Shown here: positions 1 through 6,584 of the stretch, in pieces
Position numbering within the stretch: position 1 is the first letter of the stretch
Layout: every line of letters starts with the position of its first letter
Source of the DNA: Saprospiraceae bacterium
Lineage (GTDB): Bacteria; Bacteroidota; Bacteroidia; Chitinophagales; Saprospiraceae
Assembly (NCBI GenBank): GCA_029262975.1
Contig: JAJCYJ010000846.1
Coordinates: 1 to 6,818, forward strand
Direction of reading: 5' to 3'
DNA: 6,818 nt
Position numbers and translations under genes: made by a program
The notes under the pieces: model-generated
What the model saw: only the letters and a program-made list of their open reading frames with translations
The model's database searches: none
Told to the model about the DNA's origin: nothing

Positions 1-263
1 CTGCCCTTCTTTACATAATCTCCTTCTACAACATTAAGTGAAGAAATATAGCCTCCCGTCTTGAAAGAAAGCTTTGTTTCAGTATCTGACGACAAGCGAC
101 CAATAGCATAAATAGGTATCTGTGTATTAATCTTCTCGATTTCTACAACTTGGACAGGTACATAATTCTTTTTGACTAATGAAGTAGAAAGCAGATCATC
201 ATAATTCTTTTTACATCCGGACAATATTAAAATTAGAATTGAAAAGCAGAATGTGTATTTCAT
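1..263 (-). CDS. Efflux RND transporter periplasmic adaptor (MFP/HlyD-like lipoprotein), N-terminal part
   Basis: This is the first 87 codons of a minus-strand gene whose 3' part lies beyond the left window edge. The ATG at 263 opens a lipoprotein signal peptide: a hydrophobic run followed by lipobox LSGC (residues 14-17, lipidated Cys17) and then KKN. After a linker, residues 35-57 (VPVQVVEIEK...IGRL) and 62-87 (ETKLSFKTGGYISSLNVVEG, then DYVKKG) match the first strands and the start of the biotinyl-lipoyl-like hairpin of membrane-fusion proteins. Such adaptors sit in the periplasm, anchored by lipid, and join an inner-membrane RND pump to a TolC channel. The TolC-family gene ends only 4 bases upstream, which supports one operon and one pump. 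The permease gene should follow off-window. The pump substrate cannot be inferred. Family assignment is firm in spite of truncation; RND rather than another adaptor class is inferred. Confidence 0.88.
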   Translation of the reverse strand, partial: MKYTFCFSILILILSGCKKNYDDLLSTSLVKKNYVPVQVVEIEKINTQIPIYAIGRLSSDTETKLSFKTGGYISSLNVVEGDYVKKG

Positions 264-267
264 TAAT

Positions 268-1632
268 TTAATTGTTATAGATAATTCGATCCAGATCAGC
301 TTTTAATATCTCAATATCTATTATTGCCAATACTCTATTAAGTTTACTTGTTGAAAGCCTGCTATGAGCCGTAAGCATTTCTATCAATAAGACTTTCTGA
401 TTATCGTACTTCTTTTTGATTGACTGATAACTTGTAATCGCAGCTGCAATCGCACTTTCTTCAGCAGCAAGCTTAGCATATAAAGATCTCAGATTGTAAA
501 AAGCCTGAGATACCTCCAGGGTAATTTGCTGTTTTGCTATGTCCGTATCCAACGCATTTTGATCCGCAACTATTTTCAGTTCTTCAACTCGATTTTTTCT
601 GAGCCCGCCATCAAACAAATTCCAACCAAGGCTTAAGCCTACTGTATAAAGTGGACCTCCGTCATCGAAGGAAAATTCTTCAGCCTGAAGACCTATTGCC
701 CCTCTCGCGTTCAATGTTGGATGCTTTTGGCTGTCGATTTTCCTTTTATTTAAATCATTGATATCATGAGTCAGGATCAATTTTCTAAATTCCGGACGAT
801 TCTTCAGAGCTTTCGCGATACATTCGTTTAAATTATAACCATCGATTTGGACTCTGTGCAGAACAGTTGTATCTATGATTATTCCAGATTCTAAATTTCG
901 ATTCATAATCGTATTTAATAGAATCCTAGAAAGTGCTTGTTGTTCGCCTAAACTATTTATTTCACTATCGATCAGGGCAAGTTGGTAAAGCACGTCACTT
1001 ATAATATCTGGCGTTGCTTTATTGTATTTAATTAATTTATTGTTGAATGCGAGTATTTCTTCAAGCAAAGTCCTGTTTTCATCAAGTATTTGGATTCCCT
1101 GTACTGTTTTCAGATAATTCAAATAAGCTTGTTTCACCTGGAACTTTATAACATTAATTTGTTCTTCTCTTTCAATACTGCTCAAATTGATAAGAGCCTC
1201 CTGAATTTTAAGATTATATTTTATTGCACTGTTGATGATGGGTTTAGTAACTGACAAGCCAGCATCTAAATAATTGTTCGGAGTTAATTGAGTTTGGAAA
1301 TTTTCCAAATCTTCAGGAAAATTTTGACTTGCTGTCAATCGGTTCAATGTGCTATGAACCGGGTTAAATAGATCTCCAACTGGGAAAACTATAGTCCGCC
1401 CACCCTCTGCAAACAGATATGAAGCATTGAGATCAATATTAGGAAGCCATAACTTTCTCGCCTGTTCGATCCTGGATAGTTGTTTTGCTTCTTCGAAGTT
1501 ATAAGTGCGTAAACTTAAATTATTGGCCAGCGCCTGAGCTACATATTCATCCAGAACATTACTCTGACCTGTTAATGCAATGGGCAGCAACAGTGCCAGC
1601 CAACAACTTACTTGTATGAAATGCTTCTTCAT
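268..1632 (-). CDS. TolC-family outer membrane efflux protein
   Basis: Outer-membrane channel partner of a tripartite efflux pump, expected to form a trimeric barrel with a periplasmic alpha-tunnel. I start it at the ATG at 1632, giving 454 residues, usual for the family. This Met begins a clear signal peptide (MKKHFIQ, hydrophobic core, then ALTGQS, cleavage near residue 23). The frame stays open to an ATG at 1731, but that adds 33 polar residues ahead of the signal peptide. Seen in the protein: the first repeat with ARKLWLPNIDLNASY (58-72), long amphipathic helices, the second repeat with RPEF (279-282), and the hallmark GLSLGWNLFDGG strand (about 332-343) followed by a long helix. It lies downstream of the LytTR regulator gene and 4 bases upstream of the adaptor gene, so it probably belongs to the same transcript. 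No Shine-Dalgarno sequence is evident before either start. Confidence 0.9.
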   Translation of the reverse strand: MKKHFIQVSCWLALLLPIALTGQSNVLDEYVAQALANNLSLRTYNFEEAKQLSRIEQARKLWLPNIDLNASYLFAEGGRTIVFPVGDLFNPVHSTLNRLTASQNFPEDLENFQTQLTPNNYLDAGLSVTKPIINSAIKYNLKIQEALINLSSIEREEQINVIKFQVKQAYLNYLKTVQGIQILDENRTLLEEILAFNNKLIKYNKATPDIISDVLYQLALIDSEINSLGEQQALSRILLNTIMNRNLESGIIIDTTVLHRVQIDGYNLNECIAKALKNRPEFRKLILTHDINDLNKRKIDSQKHPTLNARGAIGLQAEEFSFDDGGPLYTVGLSLGWNLFDGGLRKNRVEELKIVADQNALDTDIAKQQITLEVSQAFYNLRSLYAKLAAEESAIAAAITSYQSIKKKYDNQKVLLIEMLTAHSRLSTSKLNRVLAIIDIEILKADLDRIIYNN

Positions 1633-1738
1633 TTGGTCAGATAGCTCTAAGATCGAAAAATCATTATGACGTTCAGTCATATAATCGCTCAACCATCTAT
1701 TAATATACTTGAGTGGTAAATTGTTCGCCATTTAATCG

Positions 1739-2500
1739 TTATCTATCCATCCATTCCTTAAAGGAAGTCATGCGTTGACGACTTACAATGAAATCATGTT
1801 GATCCGAGGATTTAGTTTTGAGTTTTAATTTTAGTCTCTGGTTAAGGAAAGGGTGAACTTCCATGATAGCCTCACTATTCACTAATTGACTTCTATTAAT
1901 TTGATAGAAATAGTCCTGATCCAGTTCATCGTATAGTTGCTCTACAGTTTTCGCATAAATAAAGCGAATACCATCCATTGTATACAAAAATGTGATACTG
2001 TCTTCAGATATTACATAAGAAATTTGCTCTACAGGTACGTATTCGTAATGCCCTCCTTTTTTCACGAGACATCGATTTTTCTTTGGTCGAGTCATTTTTT
2101 GTAACATCTTCAGAACCTGATCAGAGCTTTTCATGTTACCATGTTTATAAATAGAGTAATATTTATCCATTGATTTCTTCAATTCTTCAAAATGGATTGG
2201 TTTCAATAAGTAATCAATACTGTGCACTTTAAATGCATCTATTGCATACTGGTCGTAAGCTGTTGTAAATATGATAGGGCTTTTTACTGGTGCATGATTA
2301 AATATTTCAAAACTCAAACCATCGGCAATCTGAATATCCATAAAAACAAGATCACTCTCGAGGCCAGTTTGGAAATAGTTCACAGAAGATTTCACACTAT
2401 CCATATGAGCGATAATCTCAATAGTCGAATCCAACCTCCCTAATAAAGATTGGAGATATTCAAAAGCATTAACTTCATCTTCTATAATTACAACTTTCAT
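1739..2500 (-). CDS. LytTR-family DNA-binding response regulator
   Basis: Cytosolic two-component response regulator of 253 residues, the usual length for the LytR/AlgR class. The receiver domain (1-120) has the acidic pair Glu7-Asp8, the phosphoacceptor Asp55 in LVFMD, Thr80 in FTTAYDQYAIDAF and the Lys100-Pro101 pair, so all phosphorylation residues are present. A linker with basic residues leads to a LytTR DNA-binding domain (about 142-250), recognisable from CLVKKGGHYEYVPVEQISYV, a central YFYQINRSQLVNSEAI segment, and a C-terminal VSRQRMTSFKEWM helix. The gene begins 12 bases after the kinase stop codon, marking the two as a cognate pair. The TolC gene follows directly, so the pump is the natural candidate target. 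LytTR proteins usually bind paired direct repeats; none could be picked out with confidence here. Confidence 0.95.
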   Translation of the reverse strand: MKVVIIEDEVNAFEYLQSLLGRLDSTIEIIAHMDSVKSSVNYFQTGLESDLVFMDIQIADGLSFEIFNHAPVKSPIIFTTAYDQYAIDAFKVHSIDYLLKPIHFEELKKSMDKYYSIYKHGNMKSSDQVLKMLQKMTRPKKNRCLVKKGGHYEYVPVEQISYVISEDSITFLYTMDGIRFIYAKTVEQLYDELDQDYFYQINRSQLVNSEAIMEVHPFLNQRLKLKLKTKSSDQHDFIVSRQRMTSFKEWMDR

Positions 2501-2512
2501 AGAAAAAGATAT

Positions 2513-3568
2513 TTAAATTGTAATTGTTGGAAGTGAAACTTGAAATCGTTCGATGTCTTGAATAACTTTGACGGGTCTTTCTGTGAAGTATCTGAATCTC
2601 TTTTTGATATTGTCTAGTCCTATACCTGTTGAGCTTACGGAATCCAGCTTTTTTTGAATATTATTAGTGACGACTAATTCTCCTGCTAATTCATCAAATG
2701 AAATTTCAACTATTAGTGGAAGGTCTTTAGATACAACATTATGCTTTACTGCATTTTCCAATAAAAGCTGTAGACTTAAAGGAGGAATCATCTGTCCGGA
2801 ATCCTTATCTATATTAATAGTAACTTCTAATGCATCACGGAATCGTTCTTTTAATAAATCAATATACAATTTTGCAAATTCTATTTCTTTAGAAAGAGGA
2901 ATTAGTTTCTCTTCTTGAGCATTGACCGCATATCGATAAAATTTGGACAATTTAGAAAGGTAATTCATTGCCACTTCCGGATTAGTCGGAATCAAGTTCA
3001 TCAATGTATTCAAACTATTAAATAGAAAGTGGGGATTTATTTGATTTCTGAGATTGGTAAGTTCGGTCTGGACATGTTCCGTCTCAATCCGCTCTCTATC
3101 TATTATTGCTTCTTTATACTGAATAAAATAGAATACTGCTTCATATATTGCCACAATTAAAAAAGACGGTAAGTAGATGCTAATCATCGTTTGTAAAAGG
3201 CCGGGCATCGTGTGGTCGTTAATATTGCATAAAAACAAGAATGCATAGGCTATCCAACCAAAAATAACTTTAAGGACTGGTGCACTTGCGAACATGATAA
3301 GAATCTGCAATGATATTCGCTTAGAAGCTCGCCTGTAGGTTGGGTATTGTCTTCTTAATGTAATTGTAAGCCATCTATAAAAGCCCCAGAATCCTGCTAC
3401 AAAAAATAATGATTCCGGAACCTGGTGTCTCCAATAACCATATTCTGCTGAAAGATAACCTAGGTCAAGCATGATCGGCATTAACAACGCCATAAGGGGA
3501 ATGCCGATCAGCATCAGGCGTCGGTCATCGAAGCCAAGATATTCTATACAGGGTCGTATTAAAGGCAT
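2513..3568 (-). CDS. LytS/YehU-like sensor histidine kinase (His_kinase family), four TM segments
   Basis: Inner-membrane sensor kinase, about 351 residues from the ATG at 3568. An in-frame GTG at 3574 would add only two residues. Numbering here is from that GTG. Four hydrophobic segments lie near 20-38, 54-72, 88-115 and 127-151, followed by a short coiled-coil-like linker. The His_kinase domain contains LRNQINPHFLFNSLN (175-189), with the phosphoacceptor His182. The ATP-binding part has LLENAVKHN (271-279, N box) and the Gly-rich STGIGLDNIKKRF (315-327). No PAS, HAMP or extracellular sensor domain is present, so the signal is likely sensed in or near the membrane. Its partner is the LytTR regulator 12 bases downstream. 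The gene is first in the operon. Its promoter must lie in the roughly 105 bases upstream, close to the terminator of the preceding gene; no convincing promoter motif was found there. Confidence 0.94.
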   Translation of the reverse strand: MPLIRPCIEYLGFDDRRLMLIGIPLMALLMPIMLDLGYLSAEYGYWRHQVPESLFFVAGFWGFYRWLTITLRRQYPTYRRASKRISLQILIMFASAPVLKVIFGWIAYAFLFLCNINDHTMPGLLQTMISIYLPSFLIVAIYEAVFYFIQYKEAIIDRERIETEHVQTELTNLRNQINPHFLFNSLNTLMNLIPTNPEVAMNYLSKLSKFYRYAVNAQEEKLIPLSKEIEFAKLYIDLLKERFRDALEVTINIDKDSGQMIPPLSLQLLLENAVKHNVVSKDLPLIVEISFDELAGELVVTNNIQKKLDSVSSTGIGLDNIKKRFRYFTERPVKVIQDIERFQVSLPTITI

Positions 3569-3595
3569 TTGCACACAAGTTAAGACTTAAACGAC

Positions 3596-3624
3596 AAAAA
3601 GAAGGATGCAGGTACATCCTTCTT
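3596..3624 (-). terminator. Intrinsic terminator of the TonB_C-domain gene
   Basis: On the minus strand a perfect 10-bp stem (AAGAAGGATG at 3599-3608 pairing with CATCCTTCTT at 3615-3624, loop of 6) is followed directly by a T run (plus-strand A's at 3596-3600). It lies 50 bases after the stop codon of the 3675-4091 gene and 22-31 bases before the kinase start. It would therefore end transcription coming from the right and give the kinase operon its own promoter. The plus-strand side has no T run (it reads CTCTCTCATT), so it appears one-directional. Confidence 0.8.
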
Positions 3625-3674
3625 CTCTCTCATTATTTATTGATTAGTTAATGTGAAGCACTTTCTAATTTTAT

Positions 3675-4091
3675 TTATAATTTAAATATCAGGGGCAGGT
3701 GAATAGTCTTCGAGGTGGCTACACCATTGACCAGGATTGGTGTTACTCTATGCAGGGACTTAAGAGACTTAAGCACCACTTTTCCTATTCTTTTATTGCC
3801 TGTTATCTGTCGAACGTCGTTGATGACTCCGTCCTTATTTATAGAAATTTGTAGATCTACTTTAGCCTCATTTGCATAGTTAAGCTCATCAATTGGAAAT
3901 ATTGCCTGACTTTTAATATAATTAGAAAGTTCTACAATCCCTGTGCGATCAATAGATGGAGCGTCCACAACCGGGACAGATGAAACGACTTCAGTATTAG
4001 AGATGTCAACCATCGCATATTTCTGAGCACTGCTAAATTGAAAAGTGAATACAATTATTAGAATTGAAATCGACAACTTTAAATTTTTCAT
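3675..4091 (-). CDS. Secreted TonB C-terminal-domain protein
   Basis: Small exported protein of 138 residues. The ATG at 4091 starts a good signal peptide (MKNLKLSISILIIVFTF, then SSA-Q, cleavage near residue 22) and has a purine-rich AAAGAGA just upstream. The reading frame continues open to a TTG at 4304, but that 71-codon stretch contains no ATG, so I exclude it. After a 30-residue linker, residues 53-138 resemble the TonB C-terminal domain. They show IVELSNYIKSQAIFP, AKVDLQISINKDGVINDVRQI, a helix with VVLKSLKSL, RVTPILVNG, and a final strand HLPLIFKL. Classic TonB has an uncleaved N-terminal anchor, a Pro-rich spacer and ExbB/ExbD partners; none is seen here. It may therefore be a periplasmic or surface-facing binding module instead of an energy transducer. 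The gene stands alone, ends at a terminator, and is divergent from the gene on its right. Confidence 0.78.
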   Translation of the reverse strand: MKNLKLSISILIIVFTFQFSSAQKYAMVDISNTEVVSSVPVVDAPSIDRTGIVELSNYIKSQAIFPIDELNYANEAKVDLQISINKDGVINDVRQITGNKRIGKVVLKSLKSLHRVTPILVNGVATSKTIHLPLIFKL

Positions 4092-4549
4092 GATCTCTTT
4101 TTTTAAATGAGTGATACAATTATTTATTTCTGATGATTCAAATATGACATAGATAACCACAACTTGAAACAAGAAAAAGCCGAATGGTCTAAAAGCTAGG
4201 TTGAATTGCGCAAGGAGTCCATTCGAATATGTTGAGACCTGAGAACAAGATCCCAATGCTAAAGAATTATTAATAGGCAAGATGAAATATCTCTGTAAAA
4301 TCAAAGCAGTACAAACATTGATATGTGATACATACTCTTTTTAGATGGGAGAATGACCACTTGAACCTGGCTATCAATTCCTGCGAAATAACATCAACAT
4401 GATCATGGAAAGATCACGTCTGAAGAGTCGATCATCAGAGGTCTTCGATGAAATAATATACTAATACTTGGTTTTCATAACCGCAGAATGATGTTGACTG
4501 TAGTTCATACGAAAGATTGTCCTATTTTCGACTTTTAAAACAACCTGTT
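4092..4549. other. Divergent intergenic region, 458 bases, no gene recognised
   Basis: This separates the minus-strand TonB_C gene from the plus-strand tandem-NTF2 gene and must hold both promoters. It is AT-rich. Next to the right-hand gene, TATTTTCG (4523-4530) matches five of six fixed positions of the Bacteroidota -7 motif TAnnTTTG. On the minus strand, CATATTTG (4146-4139) also matches five of six, but neither has a well-spaced -33 TTG. Short inverted repeats occur near 4420-4451 (for example TCATC at 4432-4436 with GATGA at 4447-4451). The left half is an open frame on the minus strand without an ATG and encodes nothing recognisable. No tRNA, IS end or riboswitch was found. Confidence 0.5.
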
Positions 4550-5419
4550 ATGAATACCAGATACTTTTTCTTGTCATTGTTTCTTCTATTTTCTGCAGGG
4601 AATGGAATTGCGCAGGATAATAAGGAGCAAATCAAAGCTGTCATTCAACAAATGTTTGACGGCATGCGTGCGAACGACAGTATGATGATTAAGGATTTGT
4701 TCACACCGGAAACTAATCTTTCCTCCATTTTTACGAATAGTGAAGGCCAGGTGATTAAAAGGTCAGGTTCAATTGCCAATTTTATAACGGCAGTAGGCCG
4801 TCCTCATGAGAAGACATGGGATGAGCAAATATGGTCTTACGAAATAAAGATAGATGACCCTATGGGTCAGGCGTGGACAGAGTATACATTTTACCTCGAT
4901 GACGACATGAGTCATTGTGGAGTAAATGTGTTTGAAATGATCCATCTGCAAGAAGGTTGGAAGATTAGCGGAATAACAGATACACGACGTAACGTTAATT
5001 GCAAAACAAAAGCCCAGGCAGAGATAAATAAATTAATGGATAATTGGCATCATGCCGCATCGATAGCAGATGAAGAAACATTTTTTGGAAGTATGACAGC
5101 AGATGGTGTGTACATAGGCACAGATGCCGGTGAACGGTGGTTGCGTGATGAGATGAAAATTTGGTCTAAGAAATTCTTCGAAGGTGAATCAGCCTGGTCC
5201 TTTAAGGCGCATTCGAGAATTGTCAATTTTTCTGAAGATGAGCAAATGGGTTGGTTTGATGAATTATTAGATACATGGATGGGCCCATGTCGAGGGTCGG
5301 GTGTTGTTGTCAAAACAGATGACGGGTGGAAAATCAAACATTACCACCTTGCAATAGCTGTACCAAATGAGCAAGTTGATGGCTATCTCAAGTTAATTGG
5401 CAAGCCACGAAAGAAATAA
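4550..5419 (+). CDS. Secreted protein with two tandem NTF2/SnoaL-like domains
   Basis: Exported protein of 289 residues from the ATG at 4550, which opens a signal peptide (MNTRYFFLSLFLLFSAGNG, then IAQ-D, cleavage near residue 22). A TTG at 4517 would add 11 residues before it and is less likely. The mature part contains two similar cone-fold (NTF2-like) units. Unit one spans about 24-145 (KEQIKAVIQQMFDGMRANDS, then EQIWSYEIKIDDPMGQAWTE, then VNVFEMIHLQEGWKISGI). Unit two spans about 155-275 (AEINKLMDNWHHAASIADEE, then YIGTDAGERW, then the family-typical RGSGVVVKTDDGWKIKHYHL ending AIAVPNE). Unit two resembles SnoaL_3/DUF4440-type proteins. NTF2-like folds serve as enzymes or ligand-binding pockets, so no reaction can be assigned. 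Its stop codon shares one base with the start of the next gene (TAATG), suggesting translational coupling. Confidence 0.85.
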   Translation: MNTRYFFLSLFLLFSAGNGIAQDNKEQIKAVIQQMFDGMRANDSMMIKDLFTPETNLSSIFTNSEGQVIKRSGSIANFITAVGRPHEKTWDEQIWSYEIKIDDPMGQAWTEYTFYLDDDMSHCGVNVFEMIHLQEGWKISGITDTRRNVNCKTKAQAEINKLMDNWHHAASIADEETFFGSMTADGVYIGTDAGERWLRDEMKIWSKKFFEGESAWSFKAHSRIVNFSEDEQMGWFDELLDTWMGPCRGSGVVVKTDDGWKIKHYHLAIAVPNEQVDGYLKLIGKPRKK

Positions 5420-6207
5420 TGGCCGAATCAATAGTAATAATTGGATCAGGTAATGTTTCGTTTCACCTTGCCCATGCGTTCTTCATGGCTGGTATACCTG
5501 TCAGACAAGTATATAATCGGAGCCAAAGAGGACTTTCCCATTTAGCAACGATGACGCGGATACCTGTGACTTCTAATTTAAACCAATTGATTACCGACGC
5601 TGATATTTATCTAATAGCAGTTACGGATGACGCGATACAACATCTTTCTCTAAAACTTGCCGAAATAATTATGCCTGAAGCTTTAATTGTCCACACATCC
5701 GGCAGTTGCTCAATGGAAGTATTTTCATCCGCATTTAAGCATTACGGTGCCTTTTATCCGTTACAAAGTTTTAAAAAGGAACGCAAAATAGATTTTAAAG
5801 AAGTGCCCATCTTTATCAGCGGGAACAAAGATGTGGTCATCACACGATTAACGGCACTCGCAGCACATATCTCGGATCGGGTAATACCAATATCAGATAA
5901 AGACCGTGCTAAACTTCACATTCCTGCTGTGCTAGTTAATAATTTTGTCAATCATTTATATAGCATTGCCTTTGATTTATGCCAACGAGAGGGAATTCAG
6001 TTTGAACATCTCTTTCCATTAATGAAGGAAACTATAAATCGGCTATCCGACGGTACAGATCCGTCAGAATTACAAACCGGTCCTGCAATTAGAAAAGACA
6101 ATAATACATTGGACAATCATCGAAAAAAATTAGGTGAACATCCGGAAATATTAGATTTATATAATTATCTCACAAGTCATATCATCAAATATTATGAGGA
6201 TCGTTAA
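5419..6207 (+). CDS. Rossmann-like and DUF2520 domain-containing protein (putative NAD(P)-dependent oxidoreductase)
   Basis: Cytosolic protein of 262 residues, normal length for the family. The N-terminal Rossmann domain (1-115) begins with IVIIGSGNVSFHLA (5-18), the dinucleotide-binding loop. Next come YNRS (32-35) at the end of strand two, where the cofactor ribose is usually read, and YLIAVTDDAI (64-73). HTSGS (92-96) and the FYPLQSF segment (112-118) follow. The helical DUF2520 part (about 125-255) shows LHIPAVLVNNFVNHLY (166-181) and LQTGPAIRKDNNTLDNH (218-234), both characteristic. The fold is related to F420/NADP oxidoreductases and 6-phosphogluconate/ketopantoate-type dehydrogenases. 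The substrate is unknown for the family, so the enzymatic role is inferred from the fold. It overlaps the upstream gene by one base and the downstream gene by 14, so the three are likely co-transcribed. The start ATG at 5419 fits the Rossmann beginning exactly. Confidence 0.9.
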   Translation: MAESIVIIGSGNVSFHLAHAFFMAGIPVRQVYNRSQRGLSHLATMTRIPVTSNLNQLITDADIYLIAVTDDAIQHLSLKLAEIIMPEALIVHTSGSCSMEVFSSAFKHYGAFYPLQSFKKERKIDFKEVPIFISGNKDVVITRLTALAAHISDRVIPISDKDRAKLHIPAVLVNNFVNHLYSIAFDLCQREGIQFEHLFPLMKETINRLSDGTDPSELQTGPAIRKDNNTLDNHRKKLGEHPEILDLYNYLTSHIIKYYEDR

Positions 6208-6472
6208 AGAATTTAGTCATGGCCCCCTCCGGTGCACACTACTTCATCATAATACCAAGTATACGCTTCGGATAGAAGATGAATATGGAGAGGTTAACTA
6301 TAAGTTGGGTTCGGTTGACCATATCAATCCGGACATGATACCTGAAATACTGAATTTGCCGGACCTAAGGAATTCCCTTATCACTGCATTTCGTGCCATG
6401 AAAACAGGGCGGGATTTGCTTTCTGAACTGATTTCACCTCAAGAATCCAGTGAATTTGACGAAATCATTTAG
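6194..6472 (+). CDS. Hypothetical protein, 92 residues
   Basis: I do not recognise a family. The ATG at 6194 lies inside the last codons of the DUF2520 gene in another frame (14-base overlap). This argues that it is a real, translationally coupled gene and not chance, since the frame stays open well past the upstream stop. The product has no signal peptide or membrane segment. Residues 1-40 look like three or four beta strands (MRIVKEFSHGPLRCTLLHHN, then TKYTLRIEDEYGEVNYKLG). Residues 46-81 look helical (IPEILNLPDLRN, then LITAFRAMKTGRDLLSELI), and the tail is acidic (SSEFDEII). It is probably a small cytosolic protein, possibly an accessory to its neighbour, but that is inference from position only. 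Confidence 0.72.
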   Translation: MRIVKEFSHGPLRCTLLHHNTKYTLRIEDEYGEVNYKLGSVDHINPDMIPEILNLPDLRNSLITAFRAMKTGRDLLSELISPQESSEFDEII

Positions 6473-6544
6473 GTCAATTTAACCGAAATATCACATCAAG
6501 TAATAACAATTGATACGAATTATGGGTTATGAGAAAGAAATTAC

Positions 6545-6552
6545 TATAATTG
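6545..6552 (+). promoter_or_regulatory. Candidate -10/-7 element before the Lrp-like gene
   Basis: TATAATTG lies 32 bases before the ATG at 6585. It contains a perfect TATAAT and matches five of six fixed positions of the Bacteroidota TAnnTTTG motif. No well-spaced TTG or TTGACA upstream element was found, and the surrounding 112-base gap is very AT-rich, so chance occurrence is quite possible. The overlapping imperfect dyad TACTATAATTGTA (6543-6555) could be an operator for autoregulation, common in Lrp/AsnC proteins, but this is speculative. Confidence 0.25.
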
Positions 6553-6584
6553 TATTAGTCGTTTAATAATCCAAGTGAAAAGGT

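Noticed and set aside
2222..2443. Plus-strand open frame of 73 codons opposite the response regulator
   Set aside because: It lies wholly antisense to the receiver domain, whose motifs are intact, and its product looks like no protein family.
2667..2918. Plus-strand open frame of 83 codons opposite the kinase ATPase domain
   Set aside because: Antisense shadow; Ser/Asn-rich low-information product, while the kinase N and G boxes are clear on the other strand.
3580..3590. Small palindrome TTAAGACTTAA just upstream of the kinase start
   Set aside because: Too short and AT-rich to call an operator, and no second copy was found near the other genes.
232..4069. Shared 13-mer ATTAGAATTGAAA at 232-244 and 4057-4069
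   Set aside because: Both copies encode the same short FSILI string in two unrelated signal peptides; hydrophobic AT-rich coding is enough to explain it, and there is no flanking similarity.
4092..4304. N-terminal 71-residue extension of the TonB_C protein from a TTG start
   Set aside because: It would bury the clear signal peptide internally, contains no ATG, and would give an N-terminus unlike any secreted TonB_C protein.
4769..4951. Minus-strand open frame of 60 codons inside the tandem-NTF2 gene
   Set aside because: Antisense to a well-supported coding region; no family features or start context.
5050..5337. Minus-strand open frame of 95 codons inside the tandem-NTF2 gene
   Set aside because: Antisense to the second NTF2-like domain, the most family-typical part of that gene; product rich in Ser and Pro without motifs.
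6473..6500. Possible hairpin GGTCAATTTAACC after the 92-residue gene
   Set aside because: Only a 3-bp paired end with no T run; not a convincing terminator.
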